Shown: positions 40,429-49,136, counted from the stretch's first letter. The stretch is DNA of 64,000 nt from Methyloversatilis sp. RAC08 (GCF_001713355.1 NZ_CP016448.1:2108001-2172000), one strand, 5' to 3'. Numbers and translations: made by a program. The notes: generated from the sequence alone by a model not told the origin.

Positions 40429-42171
40429 ATGGTCGCAATCAACGGATATCTTCTGCTGGCCGGCCTGCTGCTGTTTGCCAGTGTGCTCGGCAGCACCGTG
40501 TCCACCCGGCTCGGGCTACCGCTGCTGCTGCTGTTTCTCGTTGTCGGCATGCTGGCCGGCGAGGACGGGCCCGGCGGCATCCTGTTCAGCGACTTCACGA
40601 CCGCGACGCTGGTCGGCCAGCTCGCGCTCGCCGTCATCCTGCTCGACGGCGGTCTGCGCACCCGCACCGAAACCTTCCGCGTGGCGCTGCGCCCGGCGGC
40701 CGTGCTGGCCAGCTGGGGCGTGGTGGCCACTGCGCTGCCGCTCGGGCTGTTCGCCACCTGGCTGCTCGATGTGGACTGGCGGCTCGGCATGTTGCTGGCC
40801 GCCATCGTCGGCTCGACCGACGCCGCAGCCGTGTTCGCGCTGCTGCGCAACAGCGGGGTGCGCCTGAATCAGCGGGTGAAGGCCACGCTGGAGATCGAAT
40901 CCGGCGCCAATGATCCGATGGCCATCCTGATGGTGACCATGCTGGTCGAAATGCTGCTGCACCCGGAACAGTCGAGCCCGCTGCGCTTCGCGCTGATGCT
41001 CGTCAGCCAGATGGGGCTGGGTGCGCTGGCCGGTCTCGCCGGCGGCTGGGTGCTGGCGCGCCTGCTGCGCCGGCTCAAGCTGGCCGAAGGCCTGTATGCC
41101 CTGCTCATCCTGTCCGGCGGTCTGCTGATCTTCGCCGCCACCAACCTGCTCAACGGCAGCGGTTTTCTCGCCATATATATAGCGGGGCTCATCGTGGGCA
41201 ACCGGCGCAGCCACGCGACCGAACACGTGCTGCGCGTGATGGACGGTCTGGCCTGGCTGGCGCAGGCCGGCATGTTCGTCGTGCTCGGCCTGCTGGTGAC
41301 GCCATCGCACCTGCTCGACCACGCGTGGGAAGCGCTGGCCATGGCGGTGTTCCTGATCCTGGTTGCGCGCCCGTTCGCGGTCGCCACCGGACTGCTGCCC
41401 TTTCGCTACCGGCCGCGCGAGGTGGCCTACATATCGTGGGTCGGACTGCGCGGCGCAGTGCCCATCGTGCTGGCCATCGTGCCGGTCATGATGGGCGTGC
41501 CCGACTCACTGCTGCTGTTCGACGTCGCCTTCGCCGTCGTGCTGCTGTCGCTGCTGGTGCAGGGTGCCACCGTGCCCTCGGCCGCGCGCGTGCTCGGCGT
41601 AGAGGTGCCGCCGCGCGACGAACCGGTGGACCGGCGCGAAGTGTGGGTCGGGGGCGACGCCGCGCTGGAGCTGCTCGAATATCTCGTCGGCGCCGGATCG
41701 TCGGCAGAAGGACGTCACCCGGACGACATTGCAGCCGACTTCGGCGAACCCGGCGAAGTGCGCTGCGTCGCCGTCACGCGCGCGCAGCGCCTGGTGCGCC
41801 TGCAGCCCGCGTCGCGGCTGGCCGAAGGAGACGCCGTGTGGTTCGCGGCCCCGGAGGCGCTCGCCGAACCGATCGCCCGCGCCTTCGGCGCCGTGTCCGG
41901 CGGCCTGAGTGCGCACGCGGGTTTCTTCGGCGAATTCGTCGTCGACCCCAGCTGCCGCGCCGGCGACCTTGCGCTGAACTACGGCTTCGAATTGTCGGCC
42001 GAAGATGCCGAACTCGACCTGAAGACGCTGATGCTGTTCCGCCTCGGCCGCGGCGCCGTCGTCGGCGACCGCGTCAGCGTCGGCGCCATCCAGCTCACCG
42101 TGCGCCGCATGGACGCCGCCGGCAACGTGGTCGCGGTGGGGTTGAAGGTGCCGCATGCGGGGGAGCATTGA
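40429..42171 (+). CDS. K+/H+ antiporter, CvrA/NhaP2 type (CPA1)
   Basis: 580 aa. Residues 1-~395 are about 12 membrane helices of the CPA1 fold, with FLVVGMLAGEDGPGG, VILLDGGLRT, VGSTDAAAVFALLR (about 126-139), the antiporter motif ESGANDPMAI (about 154-163) and SWVGLRGAVPIVLA. Residues ~400-580 are cytoplasmic: a TrkA_C/RCK_C-like part (VRCVAVTRAQRLVRLQPASRL) and a CorC/HlyC-like tail (FRLGRGAVVGDRVSVGAIQL). The natural role is K+ or cation efflux in exchange for protons. The start is close behind the divergent DUF4212 gene (233 nt between). Confidence 0.9.
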   Translation: MVAINGYLLLAGLLLFASVLGSTVSTRLGLPLLLLFLVVGMLAGEDGPGGILFSDFTTATLVGQLALAVILLDGGLRTRTETFRVALRPAAVLASWGVVATALPLGLFATWLLDVDWRLGMLLAAIVGSTDAAAVFALLRNSGVRLNQRVKATLEIESGANDPMAILMVTMLVEMLLHPEQSSPLRFALMLVSQMGLGALAGLAGGWVLARLLRRLKLAEGLYALLILSGGLLIFAATNLLNGSGFLAIYIAGLIVGNRRSHATEHVLRVMDGLAWLAQAGMFVVLGLLVTPSHLLDHAWEALAMAVFLILVARPFAVATGLLPFRYRPREVAYISWVGLRGAVPIVLAIVPVMMGVPDSLLLFDVAFAVVLLSLLVQGATVPSAARVLGVEVPPRDEPVDRREVWVGGDAALELLEYLVGAGSSAEGRHPDDIAADFGEPGEVRCVAVTRAQRLVRLQPASRLAEGDAVWFAAPEALAEPIARAFGAVSGGLSAHAGFFGEFVVDPSCRAGDLALNYGFELSAEDAELDLKTLMLFRLGRGAVVGDRVSVGAIQLTVRRMDAAGNVVAVGLKVPHAGEH

Positions 42172-42455
42172 GGCCATGGGGTCCAGGTCGTAGCGAGCAG
42201 GGCAAGGCGCCGCCGCGGTTCTCAGGACGCATCCGTTGGCCAGAGGCTGTTGCACCGGATGGCGGGTCGGCCCGTGTTGTGCTGTGCTCAGGAACACAGG
42301 GGTGTTTTCCTGAAGAATCGGGCCGGGCGTCTTCAATGCAAACGTTTGAACGAAAGACGCTTTCGCGGATTTCGGACAGGCAGGGGGTGGGCTTGCCGAA
42401 GTTTGGTTTCGGTGTCGGCTTCGGACACGCCGACGCGCATGCCGTGCGGGCCAGA

Positions 42456-42527
42456 AATCCTTACGATCATGAGGATTCTGAAAGAAAAAAGGCGTTGTCA
42501 CCGAGAATCCTCACGATCATCAGGATT
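42456..42527. repeat. two copies of a 22-bp palindrome
   Basis: AATCCTTACGATCATGAGGATT (22 bp shown as the two halves AATCCTTACGA and TCATGAGGATT) at 42456-42477 and the same with two changes at 42506-42527 (AATCCTCACGA, TCATCAGGATT). Outer arms AATCCT/AGGATT are perfect complements. The copies start 50 nt apart, close to five helical turns. Confidence 0.7.
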
Positions 42528-42845
42528 TTCAGCCGAACTCGCCCACTTGATCCAAAACCCGCGTGAAACTGTTCGGGTCCAGTGCATCAACCGCGTCGCG
42601 GATGCAGGCGGTCAAATGCTTCTTGTGGCAACCACCCCTGAACGCGGGTGGAAGGAAGCAAAGCCGGGTTCGGATCGGAAGGGAGGTCGCTTGCAGTCGC
42701 TTCCATCAAACACCTTCATCTGCTCTTTGTGGGCCTCTCAACGCTTCTGCCGCGCAGACGCCGCCCGTTACCAGTGACTTTGCCGGCTTCATCGGCAGGT
42801 CAAAGCTGCCGAACTGATCTTGATACCGAGTAATGCACCCTGTAT

Positions 42846-42871
42846 GGTAAGAACGTAATGCGTTCCTTACC
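42846..42871. promoter_or_regulatory. probable MazE-type operator
   Basis: The inverted repeat GGTAAGAACG / CGTTCCTTACC (one extra base in the second arm, 5-nt centre) ends directly before the GGGGAGG ribosome-binding site of the antitoxin. AbrB-fold antitoxins usually bind such a repeat to repress their own promoter. Confidence 0.5.
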
Positions 42872-42883
42872 GGGGAGGACACC

Positions 42884-43114
42884 ATGTTTGCTGTCGCCAA
42901 AATTACCGCCAAGGGTCAAACCACCATTCCGCAGGACGTACGCACTGCGCTGCATGTTGCGCCGGGCGATCTGATCGCCTGGGAAGTCCGTGCCGACGGC
43001 ACGGCTACGGTGCGCCGTGTGCAGGCGCTCGATCTGGAGTACCTGCGCGCGGTCGAAGGCACGCTTTCGGAGTGGGCGGGCAGCGCCGACGAGGAAGCCT
43101 ACCGTGAGCTTTGA
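42884..43114 (+). CDS. AbrB/MazE-type antitoxin
   Basis: 76 aa. The swapped-hairpin DNA-binding domain is at residues 4-45 (AKITAKGQTTIPQDVR, LHVAPGDLIAWEV), and the acidic C-terminus (WAGSADEEAYREL) is the usual toxin-binding tail. GGGGAGG stands 6 nt before the ATG. It overlaps the toxin gene by 11 nt. It should neutralise the PemK-like toxin by direct binding. Confidence 0.88.
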   Translation: MFAVAKITAKGQTTIPQDVRTALHVAPGDLIAWEVRADGTATVRRVQALDLEYLRAVEGTLSEWAGSADEEAYREL

Positions 43115-43448
43115 GCGCTTCACGGTGGTGCGCGTGCCGTTTCCTTTCACCGACCGCAACGCCACCAAAAACCGCCCGGCGCTCGTGCTGTCCGACTCCG
43201 CCGCATTCAACACCCCGGCCGGTCACTCGGTTATGGCGATGATCACGTCGCAGGGCAACGCACCGTGGCCGCTCGACTGCCCGATTGCCGACCCGGGCAC
43301 TGCTGGCCTGCCCGCACCGTCGCTGGTGCGCTTCAAACTGTTTACGCTCGATCATCGACTTGTGCGCGGCGAACTTGGCAGGCTGTCCGCCGCCGATGCG
43401 GTATCTGTGCGCGGCGGTCTGAGCCGCCTGCTGGAAGGGTCGGAATGA
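43104..43448 (+). CDS. MazF/PemK-family toxin
   Basis: 114 aa from GTG 43104 inside the antitoxin end. The family core is visible: VVRVPFPFTDRNATKNRPALVL (first two strands, about 7-28; the Arg/Pro/Ala-Leu-Val-Leu strand is diagnostic), VMAMITSQ (about 43-50), and LPAPSLVRFKLFTLDHRLV with the RLG-type end ELGRLSAAD. Family members cut mRNA, often at short recognition sequences; the specificity here is unknown. A strong terminator follows at 43611. Confidence 0.85.
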   Translation: MSFERFTVVRVPFPFTDRNATKNRPALVLSDSAAFNTPAGHSVMAMITSQGNAPWPLDCPIADPGTAGLPAPSLVRFKLFTLDHRLVRGELGRLSAADAVSVRGGLSRLLEGSE

Positions 43449-43610
43449 GCTGGCACGCCCAGAAATCAACAGCCCCGGCATTTATCCCGTCGGCGCGGTC
43501 GTCTTTCGCCCGGCTCGACGCATTCTGGTGGTGGTGGTCTGGCTGGATGCCCGTCATGCGTGCATCGCTACCATTTTTGCTACCAGAGCACGTCCTGGGG
43601 ACGTAAACGA

Positions 43611-43640
43611 CAAAGGCCTTCATCGGAAGGCCTTTGTTTT
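43611..43640 (+). terminator. Rho-independent terminator
   Basis: 11-bp stem CAAAGGCCTTC/GAAGGCCTTTG with an ATCG loop followed by TTTT. It can end the toxin transcript and, read on the other strand, the ancestral tRNA-Lys transcript. Confidence 0.85.
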
Positions 43641-43653
43641 CAACTACTTAATT

Positions 43654-43703
43654 TGGTGGGTTGTGAGTGGCTCGAACACTCGACCTACGGATTAAGAGTC
43701 CGC
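43654..43703 (-). tRNA. 3' fragment of tRNA-Lys(CTT), island attachment site
   Basis: Read on the minus strand the 50 nt run from the anticodon stem to the CCA end: 5-bp stem GCGGA/TCCGT around the loop CTCTTAA (anticodon CTT), variable loop AGGTC, T arm GAGTG-TTCGAGC-CACTC, acceptor strand ACAACCC, discriminator A and CCA. The D arm and the 5' acceptor half are missing; unrelated AT-rich sequence starts at 43704. This is the pattern left by an integrase that recombines in the 3' half of a tRNA gene. It cannot make a functional tRNA. Not a full gene; typed as tRNA for lack of a better class. Confidence 0.88.
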
Positions 43704-43786
43704 AAAAATTAGGGTTTCTTCGCGTTGATTTTCATTTATCATACATTATAAGTCGTTGTTATTAAACAAATTCGCGTAAAAGCTTG

Positions 43787-43856
43787 TTGATTTGCGTTCA
43801 GTCGGATTGCTAGAATGCCGCTACACGTTGGCTACAAGGCCTACCGTGTGTAGCCA
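43787..43856 (+). promoter_or_regulatory. integrase promoter and leader stem-loop
   Basis: -35 TTGATT (43787-43792), 18-nt spacer, -10 TAGAAT (43811-43816). The leader carries an 8-bp stem TGGCTACA/TGTAGCCA (43829-43836 and 43849-43856) just before the AGGAG ribosome-binding site, which could hold back translation or be an integrase binding site. Confidence 0.55.
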
Positions 43857-43867
43857 CAGGAGAGCTC

Positions 43868-45256
43868 ATGCAACGCGAACGACTGACTGCCGAACGCATC
43901 CGCCGATTCACCTGCCCGAAGGATGTAAAGCAGAGCTTCCTCTGGGATACCGAGGCCCCGCGTCTTGCGGTGCGTGCTACTGCGGGCGCAAAGTCTTTCG
44001 TCTTCGAGGCCAAACTTCATGGTCAGACCATTCGCCTGACTATCGGCGACGCGGCGGCATGGAAGATCGAAGATGCGCGCGCCGAGGCCTGCAGGCTGCA
44101 GACCCTGGTCAACAGGAAAGTCGATCCTCGCCAGGAACGTGCCGAAAAACTTGCATCCATCGAAGCGCAGCGTGAGCGGGAAAAACGAGTCAAGTCCCAT
44201 GCGCTTGATGCGTGGGCGGAATACGTTGAGGCGCGGCGCTCAAAGTGGGGTGCGCGTACGCTTGCAGACCATCAAAGCATGGTCTCCGAGGGCGGAAAGC
44301 CGAAGACCCGCGGGCGGAAGAAGGGCGAGGGTGATACCACCCAGCCAGGCATCCTGCGCGCACTGCTGTCGCGGCCGTTGGAGAGCATCGACGCGGAAGC
44401 AGTGCGAGACTGGCTGAAGGAAGAGGTGAAGAAGCGGCCCACCTCCACCGCATTGGCGTTTCGGCTGTTGCGAGCATTCATCAACTGGTGCCTGAGCAGG
44501 AAGGAGTTTGCACCACTGGTACATGCAGACGCGTGCAAAACCCGTACCGCGCGCGACGAACTTCCGAAGAAAGCGGCGAAGGACGACTGCCTGCAAAGGG
44601 AACAACTTTCGCTGTGGTTCGAAAAAGTTCGTGCGCTGCCCAACCCCGTGCATGCCGTCTATTTGCAGGTACTGCTGCTTACCGGTGCTCGTCGCGAAGA
44701 AATCGCGGGCCTGCGCTGGGTGGATGTCGACTTCCGATGGAAGAGCCTCACCATCAAGGACAAGGTGGAGGGCCACCGCGTTATCCCGCTCACACCGTAC
44801 GTCGAGAGCCTGCTGCAGGATCTGAAGAACCGTCACGATGCGGACGCAAACCGAGCGGGCAAACTGTTTGGTGCGGACAAGGAAAAAGCCGAGCAGATTA
44901 CCGAGCGCGTACGCGAGTGGGTGTTCAGCAGTCCGACTGCGGCATCTGGTCGACTGCGGGAGCCACGCATCGCACATAACAAGGCCTTGGTCGCCGGCGG
45001 CCTGCCACCACTGACGCTGCATGGTCTGCGCCGGTCTTTCGGCACGCTGTCCGAGTGGGTGGACGCACCGAGCGGCGTAAGCGCGCAAATCATGGGCCAC
45101 AAGCCGTCTGCGATCGCCGAAAAGCACTACCTTCGCCGGTCGCTCGATCTCCTGCGCGTTTGGCACATCAAGATCGAGCAATGGATGTTGCAAGAGGCCG
45201 GCATCACGCAGTCGGAGGAACAGCCGTCCCAAGATGCCCACTCATCCGTGACATAA
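43868..45256 (+). CDS. tyrosine-type island integrase
   Basis: 462 aa. The N-terminal DUF4102-like arm-binding part (FLWDTEAPRLAVRATAGAKSF, about 20-40) is followed by a core-binding helix bundle (about 125-220) and the catalytic domain. Catalytic residues: Arg in LTGARREEIAGLRW (about 277), Lys region in VEGHRVIPL, His-xx-Arg in LHGLRRSFG (about 385-388), GHK in MGHKPSAIAEKHY, and the Tyr in KHYLRRS (about 419). It points away from the tRNA fragment, only 165 nt from it, the usual island arrangement. It should excise and insert the island at the tRNA-Lys gene. Confidence 0.92.
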   Translation: MQRERLTAERIRRFTCPKDVKQSFLWDTEAPRLAVRATAGAKSFVFEAKLHGQTIRLTIGDAAAWKIEDARAEACRLQTLVNRKVDPRQERAEKLASIEAQREREKRVKSHALDAWAEYVEARRSKWGARTLADHQSMVSEGGKPKTRGRKKGEGDTTQPGILRALLSRPLESIDAEAVRDWLKEEVKKRPTSTALAFRLLRAFINWCLSRKEFAPLVHADACKTRTARDELPKKAAKDDCLQREQLSLWFEKVRALPNPVHAVYLQVLLLTGARREEIAGLRWVDVDFRWKSLTIKDKVEGHRVIPLTPYVESLLQDLKNRHDADANRAGKLFGADKEKAEQITERVREWVFSSPTAASGRLREPRIAHNKALVAGGLPPLTLHGLRRSFGTLSEWVDAPSGVSAQIMGHKPSAIAEKHYLRRSLDLLRVWHIKIEQWMLQEAGITQSEEQPSQDAHSSVT

Positions 45257-45853
45257 CGCCATTTTTGGTGGCTGGATAGGCGAGTGGTCCGCTGTATGGC
45301 GGATGTCAGAGTGAGCCGTGTCGACGGCTCCCTCGCCGACTACCATGAATCGAGGCAGCGACGGCATAAGACCAAGGATACGAAACTGAAAATCATCCGG
45401 ACCGCCGCCATGCATTTTCAGTCTTTAGGCGAAATCGAACACCTGTGAAACGTAGAAGACGACAGTGCCGATGCGGATAGCCTTTAGGTGCTGGCCATGT
45501 TGGTCGAGCCCCTTAAAAAAGCATTCTCCAATCGAATTACTCGTTCCGATCGGCTTTCTGGCGTACTTGGTAGACACCCGTCGGCTCACCCGGCATGACT
45601 TCAAACAGCGCACTGGCCCGCGTGGCAGGGTGGCCGGCATCATGAAACGCACCCGTTCGCCTCTCCGTATCGCTGATCCGCCGTCCGTGCGCCGGCCTGG
45701 AATTGCCTGCCGAGGTGCCCTCAGTCCTACTCGCCTGGTTACGCAACGCCGTTTGATCGAGTAGTACCGAGAATTCTGAATGTCAGCGAACAGCGCAACG
45801 AAGGGTGCTGTGCCAACAGCAATTAAAAAGCCCGGTTGCCCGGGCTTTTTCCG
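45257..45853. other. gene-free stretch after the integrase
   Basis: 597 nt. Open frames up to 99 aa on the plus and 75 aa on the minus strand (45425-45652) lack ribosome-binding sites and known motifs; I treat them as decayed or non-coding. A strong terminator closes the region at 45825. Confidence 0.55.
45825..45850. terminator. bidirectional terminator
   Basis: AAAAAGCCCGG-TTGC-CCGGGCTTTTT, an 11-bp stem with A and T runs on both sides. It lies 3 nt past the stop of the minus-strand gene at 45854. Confidence 0.9.
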
Positions 45854-46195
45854 TTAGATCCGGATCACTGGAAACGGTTTTACATTTTGGACCCCCGCCA
45901 AGAGGCGCCGGAACTCAACTTCACGAGCAAGTCGCAATTTCAAGGCCTCATCGTCCAAAATATCGTCAAGGTCCATAGAAGCGAAGTTCGGGTGTTGCGA
46001 AAGCAGCGACGCGCGTGCGTAGAAGCTAGCCCAAGCTTCCACTCCATGTTCGTCTATAAACAATCGACGAAGATCCTGATAGGCATTACGTGCAATGATA
46101 AAGTCTTTATCAAAATACCTATGTGCCAAGGTCTGAATGGAAAATTCGACGCCAGTGGATTCGCATTCCAACATAAACTTTTCAATATCTTTCAT
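45854..46195 (-). CDS. unknown 113-aa protein
   Basis: 113 aa, acidic and helical, Leu/Asp-rich, no membrane segment. I do not recognise a family. Sequence features are KDIEKFMLECESTGVEF at the N-terminus and SMDLDDILDDEALKLRLARE in the last third; it has the look of a small soluble accessory protein. GAAAG precedes the ATG by about 6 nt, and a terminator stands directly behind the stop, which supports a real gene. The upstream region is AT-rich and could hold its promoter. GC is lower than that of the core genes, in keeping with acquisition. Confidence 0.6.
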   Translation of the reverse strand: MKDIEKFMLECESTGVEFSIQTLAHRYFDKDFIIARNAYQDLRRLFIDEHGVEAWASFYARASLLSQHPNFASMDLDDILDDEALKLRLAREVEFRRLLAGVQNVKPFPVIRI

Positions 46196-46755
46196 AATTT
46201 CTTTCGTATTTAATAGAGCGAAATTGCTCTATCCGAAATATATGACTCGAAAGGCATGTGCACAAGGGCCATGGAGCCAAAGTTCGTGAAATGTGCACGG
46301 AATATTTTTAATCGATTATAAATTTAATTATATCAATATATCATTTCAAAATGAAATTCATTGAAGCCACAAAAAAACGAAGTCAAATAAAGGTGCGGCA
46401 TGGGGCTAAGTCATTCTCTCTCAGGAAGGATGACGAAAGAAAGCGATGACGACCAGGGTTTTTAGGAAGTGCGCGTCGAAGAAGTGTGAATGATTTCCAA
46501 GAGGAAGGGGCGTAAGTCCCGCATGATCTTTTCGATGTTCATTTCGAGTCCGTTTCCGTAGAGGCGAGGATCGCACCGAGCAGCATGATGCGTAATGAAC
46601 GCAGTCCGACGGATAGCTACGACACGCAGCGGATCACCTGATCAAGATACAGGTCAGGCAATCACTGCCCCGAATTACCCCCAGACCCAGCTTTCGAAAA
46701 AGGGAGTCGATCGGGCAATCGGAACAGGCGAGCAGGACGTCGATCTACATCGTTG
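46196..46755. other. AT-rich gene-free stretch
   Basis: 560 nt with no gene. 46290-46390 is very AT-rich (runs such as TTTAATTATATCAATATATC) against the GC-rich surroundings, and may serve as promoter region of the 45854 gene or be a recombination site. No repeat or hairpin of note was seen. Confidence 0.55.
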
Positions 46756-47829
46756 TTAGGGCGTACCGATGTGTCGGGATTGTTTCCGATTAGGGTAGTT
46801 TTTGCCGTTGCTAATCGGGTGCAATTTCACGGCCTTGGGGGCCTGGATCAACACTGGTACAACGCCACCTCCTTTTGACATTCCTGCGTGCCCGTAGCAG
46901 CTTTGAGTTTTTGTGGACGCATGTCCCAGAGCTCTCGCGATTTCCTCAGGTGTCTTTCCTGCAGCCTTGAGGTCACTTGCAAAAGAATGCCTCAAATTGT
47001 AAGCACTGAGCCCAGTCTTTCCCCCCAACCCCAAACGTAGAGAAGCTCGTTTAATGGCGGCGCTGTAAGCCTTGGTATTTATTGGTTCAATCGTCACAAA
47101 ACCTTGATTGTTTTTCGGCAGAGCTTTGACCGTCGAGACGATTTCAGAGAGAAATAGGCCCCTTGCTCCTACGAGTTTATAGATCAACACCCTGGCAGGC
47201 TGTCCTGAAGACGCCCTTACTTTGAGTCCTTTTATTCCAAATAAAATATAGTCCTTTATGACCTTTACCAAAAAACCCTCGTCGAATTCGCCAGGCCGAC
47301 ATCCCGTAACGGCGCTCAGGGCGTAGTGCAGTCTGTATTCCTTCAAGCCTGATTCATCCCAGAGCAATTCACGCCAGTTGGATGGCGCACCCCGCATATC
47401 CTTGCGCTTACTGTGACGTGGTTTTCGAGTTTCTTTGGGAATTGGCGGCGCCGCCTGAAACAGTTGTTGTAAATCACTTAAAAAACTCGGTGACAGCGCT
47501 TGGATCTCCGCGGGTACGCGCGACGGATCAAGTCCGTTATCGGCGACATGTTGTCTGTAATCGCTCCAGAACAGCACTGCCGCCTTGTAACAGAACCATG
47601 TATTGTTCTTGGTTGTTTGCCTTGCTTTCGCGAGTACCTCATTTGCGCTAGAACACCCATTTATCAGGCGGATGAAGACTTTCTCATACTGTTCTATGGT
47701 TTTTTTGCAGGTTGCGTCATTACCATCTCCATAAGTTGTACTACTCAGGAAATGTATGCGGCAAACTAAGAATGTCAATTTCAGCCAAAAAAAGGCATAA
47801 TCAAGTCCGACTGAATTAAAGCCTGTCAC
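46756..47829 (-). CDS. divergent tyrosine recombinase
   Basis: 357 aa from GTG 47829; the true start is uncertain because no good ribosome-binding site is visible, and a TTG a few codons later is possible. The N-terminal part is helical (TIEQYEKVFIRLI, about 45-57). Catalytic-domain features: Arg in TGCRPGEF (about 176), NLRHSFASDLKAAGKTPEEIARALGHAS (from about 278; given here as separate parts NLRHSF, TPEEIARALGHAS), and the Tyr in TQSCYGHAG (about 312). The position before NLR is Tyr where family members usually have His. It may be a second recombinase of the island with its own site, or may be inactive. It is in opposite orientation to the main integrase. Confidence 0.75.
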   Translation of the reverse strand: MTGFNSVGLDYAFFWLKLTFLVCRIHFLSSTTYGDGNDATCKKTIEQYEKVFIRLINGCSSANEVLAKARQTTKNNTWFCYKAAVLFWSDYRQHVADNGLDPSRVPAEIQALSPSFLSDLQQLFQAAPPIPKETRKPRHSKRKDMRGAPSNWRELLWDESGLKEYRLHYALSAVTGCRPGEFDEGFLVKVIKDYILFGIKGLKVRASSGQPARVLIYKLVGARGLFLSEIVSTVKALPKNNQGFVTIEPINTKAYSAAIKRASLRLGLGGKTGLSAYNLRHSFASDLKAAGKTPEEIARALGHASTKTQSCYGHAGMSKGGGVVPVLIQAPKAVKLHPISNGKNYPNRKQSRHIGTP

Positions 47830-48431
47830 GCCCGACCGGAACGTGATCCGCTATTCGATTGCGAATTCTGTGTGGCGCGCCGCCTCATCGGCTTCGCTCG
47901 ACGATGTCAGTGGCGCGCACTACTGCGCCAATTCAATCACGCCCCACAGACTCGCTGCATCCCGAACATCAATCAAAGCTCTGAGAGTCCAACTTAACGG
48001 GTGACTCAACACTCGGCACTCATGCCCACGATGTCGGAAAGGTCGATCGTTGCCTTGCAGGGATCAATCTCTGACTGGCAAGACGATGTCAGTCGAACGT
48101 TCATTTCCCGGTAGCGCATTCGGGTTGCGCATGACCGTTCCATTTCTTGAAAGGGTTGTCACCTCCGTGACTTCTGCGCTGAGGCTATGTCGAGAAATCT
48201 CGGCGAAACGTGCGATGCCTACTCTTGTATCTGTTTGCGGTTGATTCTCCGGGAATCCGCAGATGATGAAGCGTTGGCGGATTGGATCGGATCGTTCGCG
48301 CGAGAAGCACGCACGACCGTCGGGTAGCAATATGAAATACTGAGTAGCGTGGACGTTGCGGGCATCACCTGTCCCCGGCCCTTCGTAAAAAGAGCCGCTT
48401 CGGCGGCTCGTTGTCTCGAACAGGAGAAACC
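47830..48431. other. gene-free stretch with a hairpin
   Basis: 602 nt. A minus-strand open frame of 134 aa (48064-48468) overlaps the next gene's start and has no recognised motif, so it is not called. A hairpin is at 48392. Nothing else is seen. Confidence 0.5.
48387..48409 (-). terminator. UUCG-type hairpin
   Basis: 7-bp stem GAGCCGC/GCGGCTC with a TTCG loop at 48392-48409; on the minus strand it is followed by TTTTT (48387-48391). It looks like a terminator for leftward transcription, 23 nt before the start of the rightward gene. Confidence 0.6.
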
Positions 48432-49073
48432 ATGTTCGCGTCGGAATCCAGTAGTCAACCCGAATCAATCACCGAGCCCTACGAGTGGATTCGCGACACC
48501 GGGCCACTGGCCGGAAGTCTGGCGCGGCCTTTGGTCTATGCGTTCGAGCACATCACTCTCCCCGACGCACTTTTCACTCGCCACCCGGAATTGATCAGCG
48601 CGCTCATCCCTTACGAACAGAGCGGGATGGCCTTTCTTCATATGTGGTCCAAAAGTTTTGGTGTCTGCCAGAGTCATGGCATGTTCAAGCCGGGATCAGC
48701 AAGCCACACCAGGTCTGAGATCGCGTACATCCGATCCATGCTCGGGTCGGTCAGCTGCAGAAAGGTCATATACGGAGAATTTGCGATATCGGTGCTCCGC
48801 ACACCCCAACCCCGCGTGGGTGGAGAAACCTACTATGTCGCGTTGTGTCGTCGCCTCGACGACAACGCCGCCTATGACGGAACGCTTTCACCATCAAGCA
48901 GGTATTTCACCTTCGAAGCCTTCGATCTTAAGGAGCATGCGTATTTATGTGAATGGGATCATGCGCGGACCCACAGCAATATGGGCATGTTTCCGATCCT
49001 GAGCGAACAAGAGTTTCTTGAACTGGTGTGCAGTCGGTTTCCGTCGTGCAACATGACGAAAAAGCCGCCCTAG
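48432..49073 (+). CDS. unknown 213-aa protein
   Basis: 213 aa from ATG 48432 with AGGAG 6-10 nt in front. No family recognised. It is soluble, without signal peptide or membrane helix. Notable stretches are EPYEWIRDTGPLAGSLARPL near the start, PYEQSGMAFLHMWSKSFGV (about 60-78) and two paired Cys. The ending LSEQEFLELVCSRFPSC looks complete. It sits 63 nt before the IS insertion point, so its downstream partner, if any, has been cut off by the IS. Confidence 0.55.
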   Translation: MFASESSSQPESITEPYEWIRDTGPLAGSLARPLVYAFEHITLPDALFTRHPELISALIPYEQSGMAFLHMWSKSFGVCQSHGMFKPGSASHTRSEIAYIRSMLGSVSCRKVIYGEFAISVLRTPQPRVGGETYYVALCRRLDDNAAYDGTLSPSSRYFTFEAFDLKEHAYLCEWDHARTHSNMGMFPILSEQEFLELVCSRFPSCNMTKKPP

Positions 49074-49136
49074 CCTGTTCGCGACTCGAGACGCCGAGCC
49101 TGATGCAGACTCATCCACGCTTGTCCCGGACCCTAA

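Larger units (their letters stand above)
42172..42883. other. intergenic stretch with paired palindromes and the MazE operator
   Basis: 712 nt without a gene that I accept. It holds the two 22-bp palindromes at 42456 and 42506 and the operator-like repeat at 42846, described separately. Overlapping open frames of up to 175 aa on the plus strand have no ribosome-binding site and no recognisable motif. Confidence 0.6.
43449..43867. other. island junction region
   Basis: 419 nt without a protein gene. In order: ~160 nt of no recognised content, a terminator (43611-43640), a 3' tRNA-Lys fragment (43654-43703), an AT-rich stretch (43704-43786), and the integrase promoter with its stem-loop (43787-43856). 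The GC content drops sharply at about 43704, right after the tRNA fragment. Confidence 0.75.

Noticed and set aside
42250-42777. 175-aa protein after the antiporter gene
   Set aside because: No motif, no ribosome-binding site, and several overlapping frames of like length in the same stretch.
43654-43703. Functional tRNA-Lys gene
   Set aside because: Only the 3' half is there; D arm and 5' acceptor strand are missing.
48064-48468. 134-aa minus-strand protein
   Set aside because: Overlaps the start of the better supported 213-aa gene and crosses a terminator-like hairpin.
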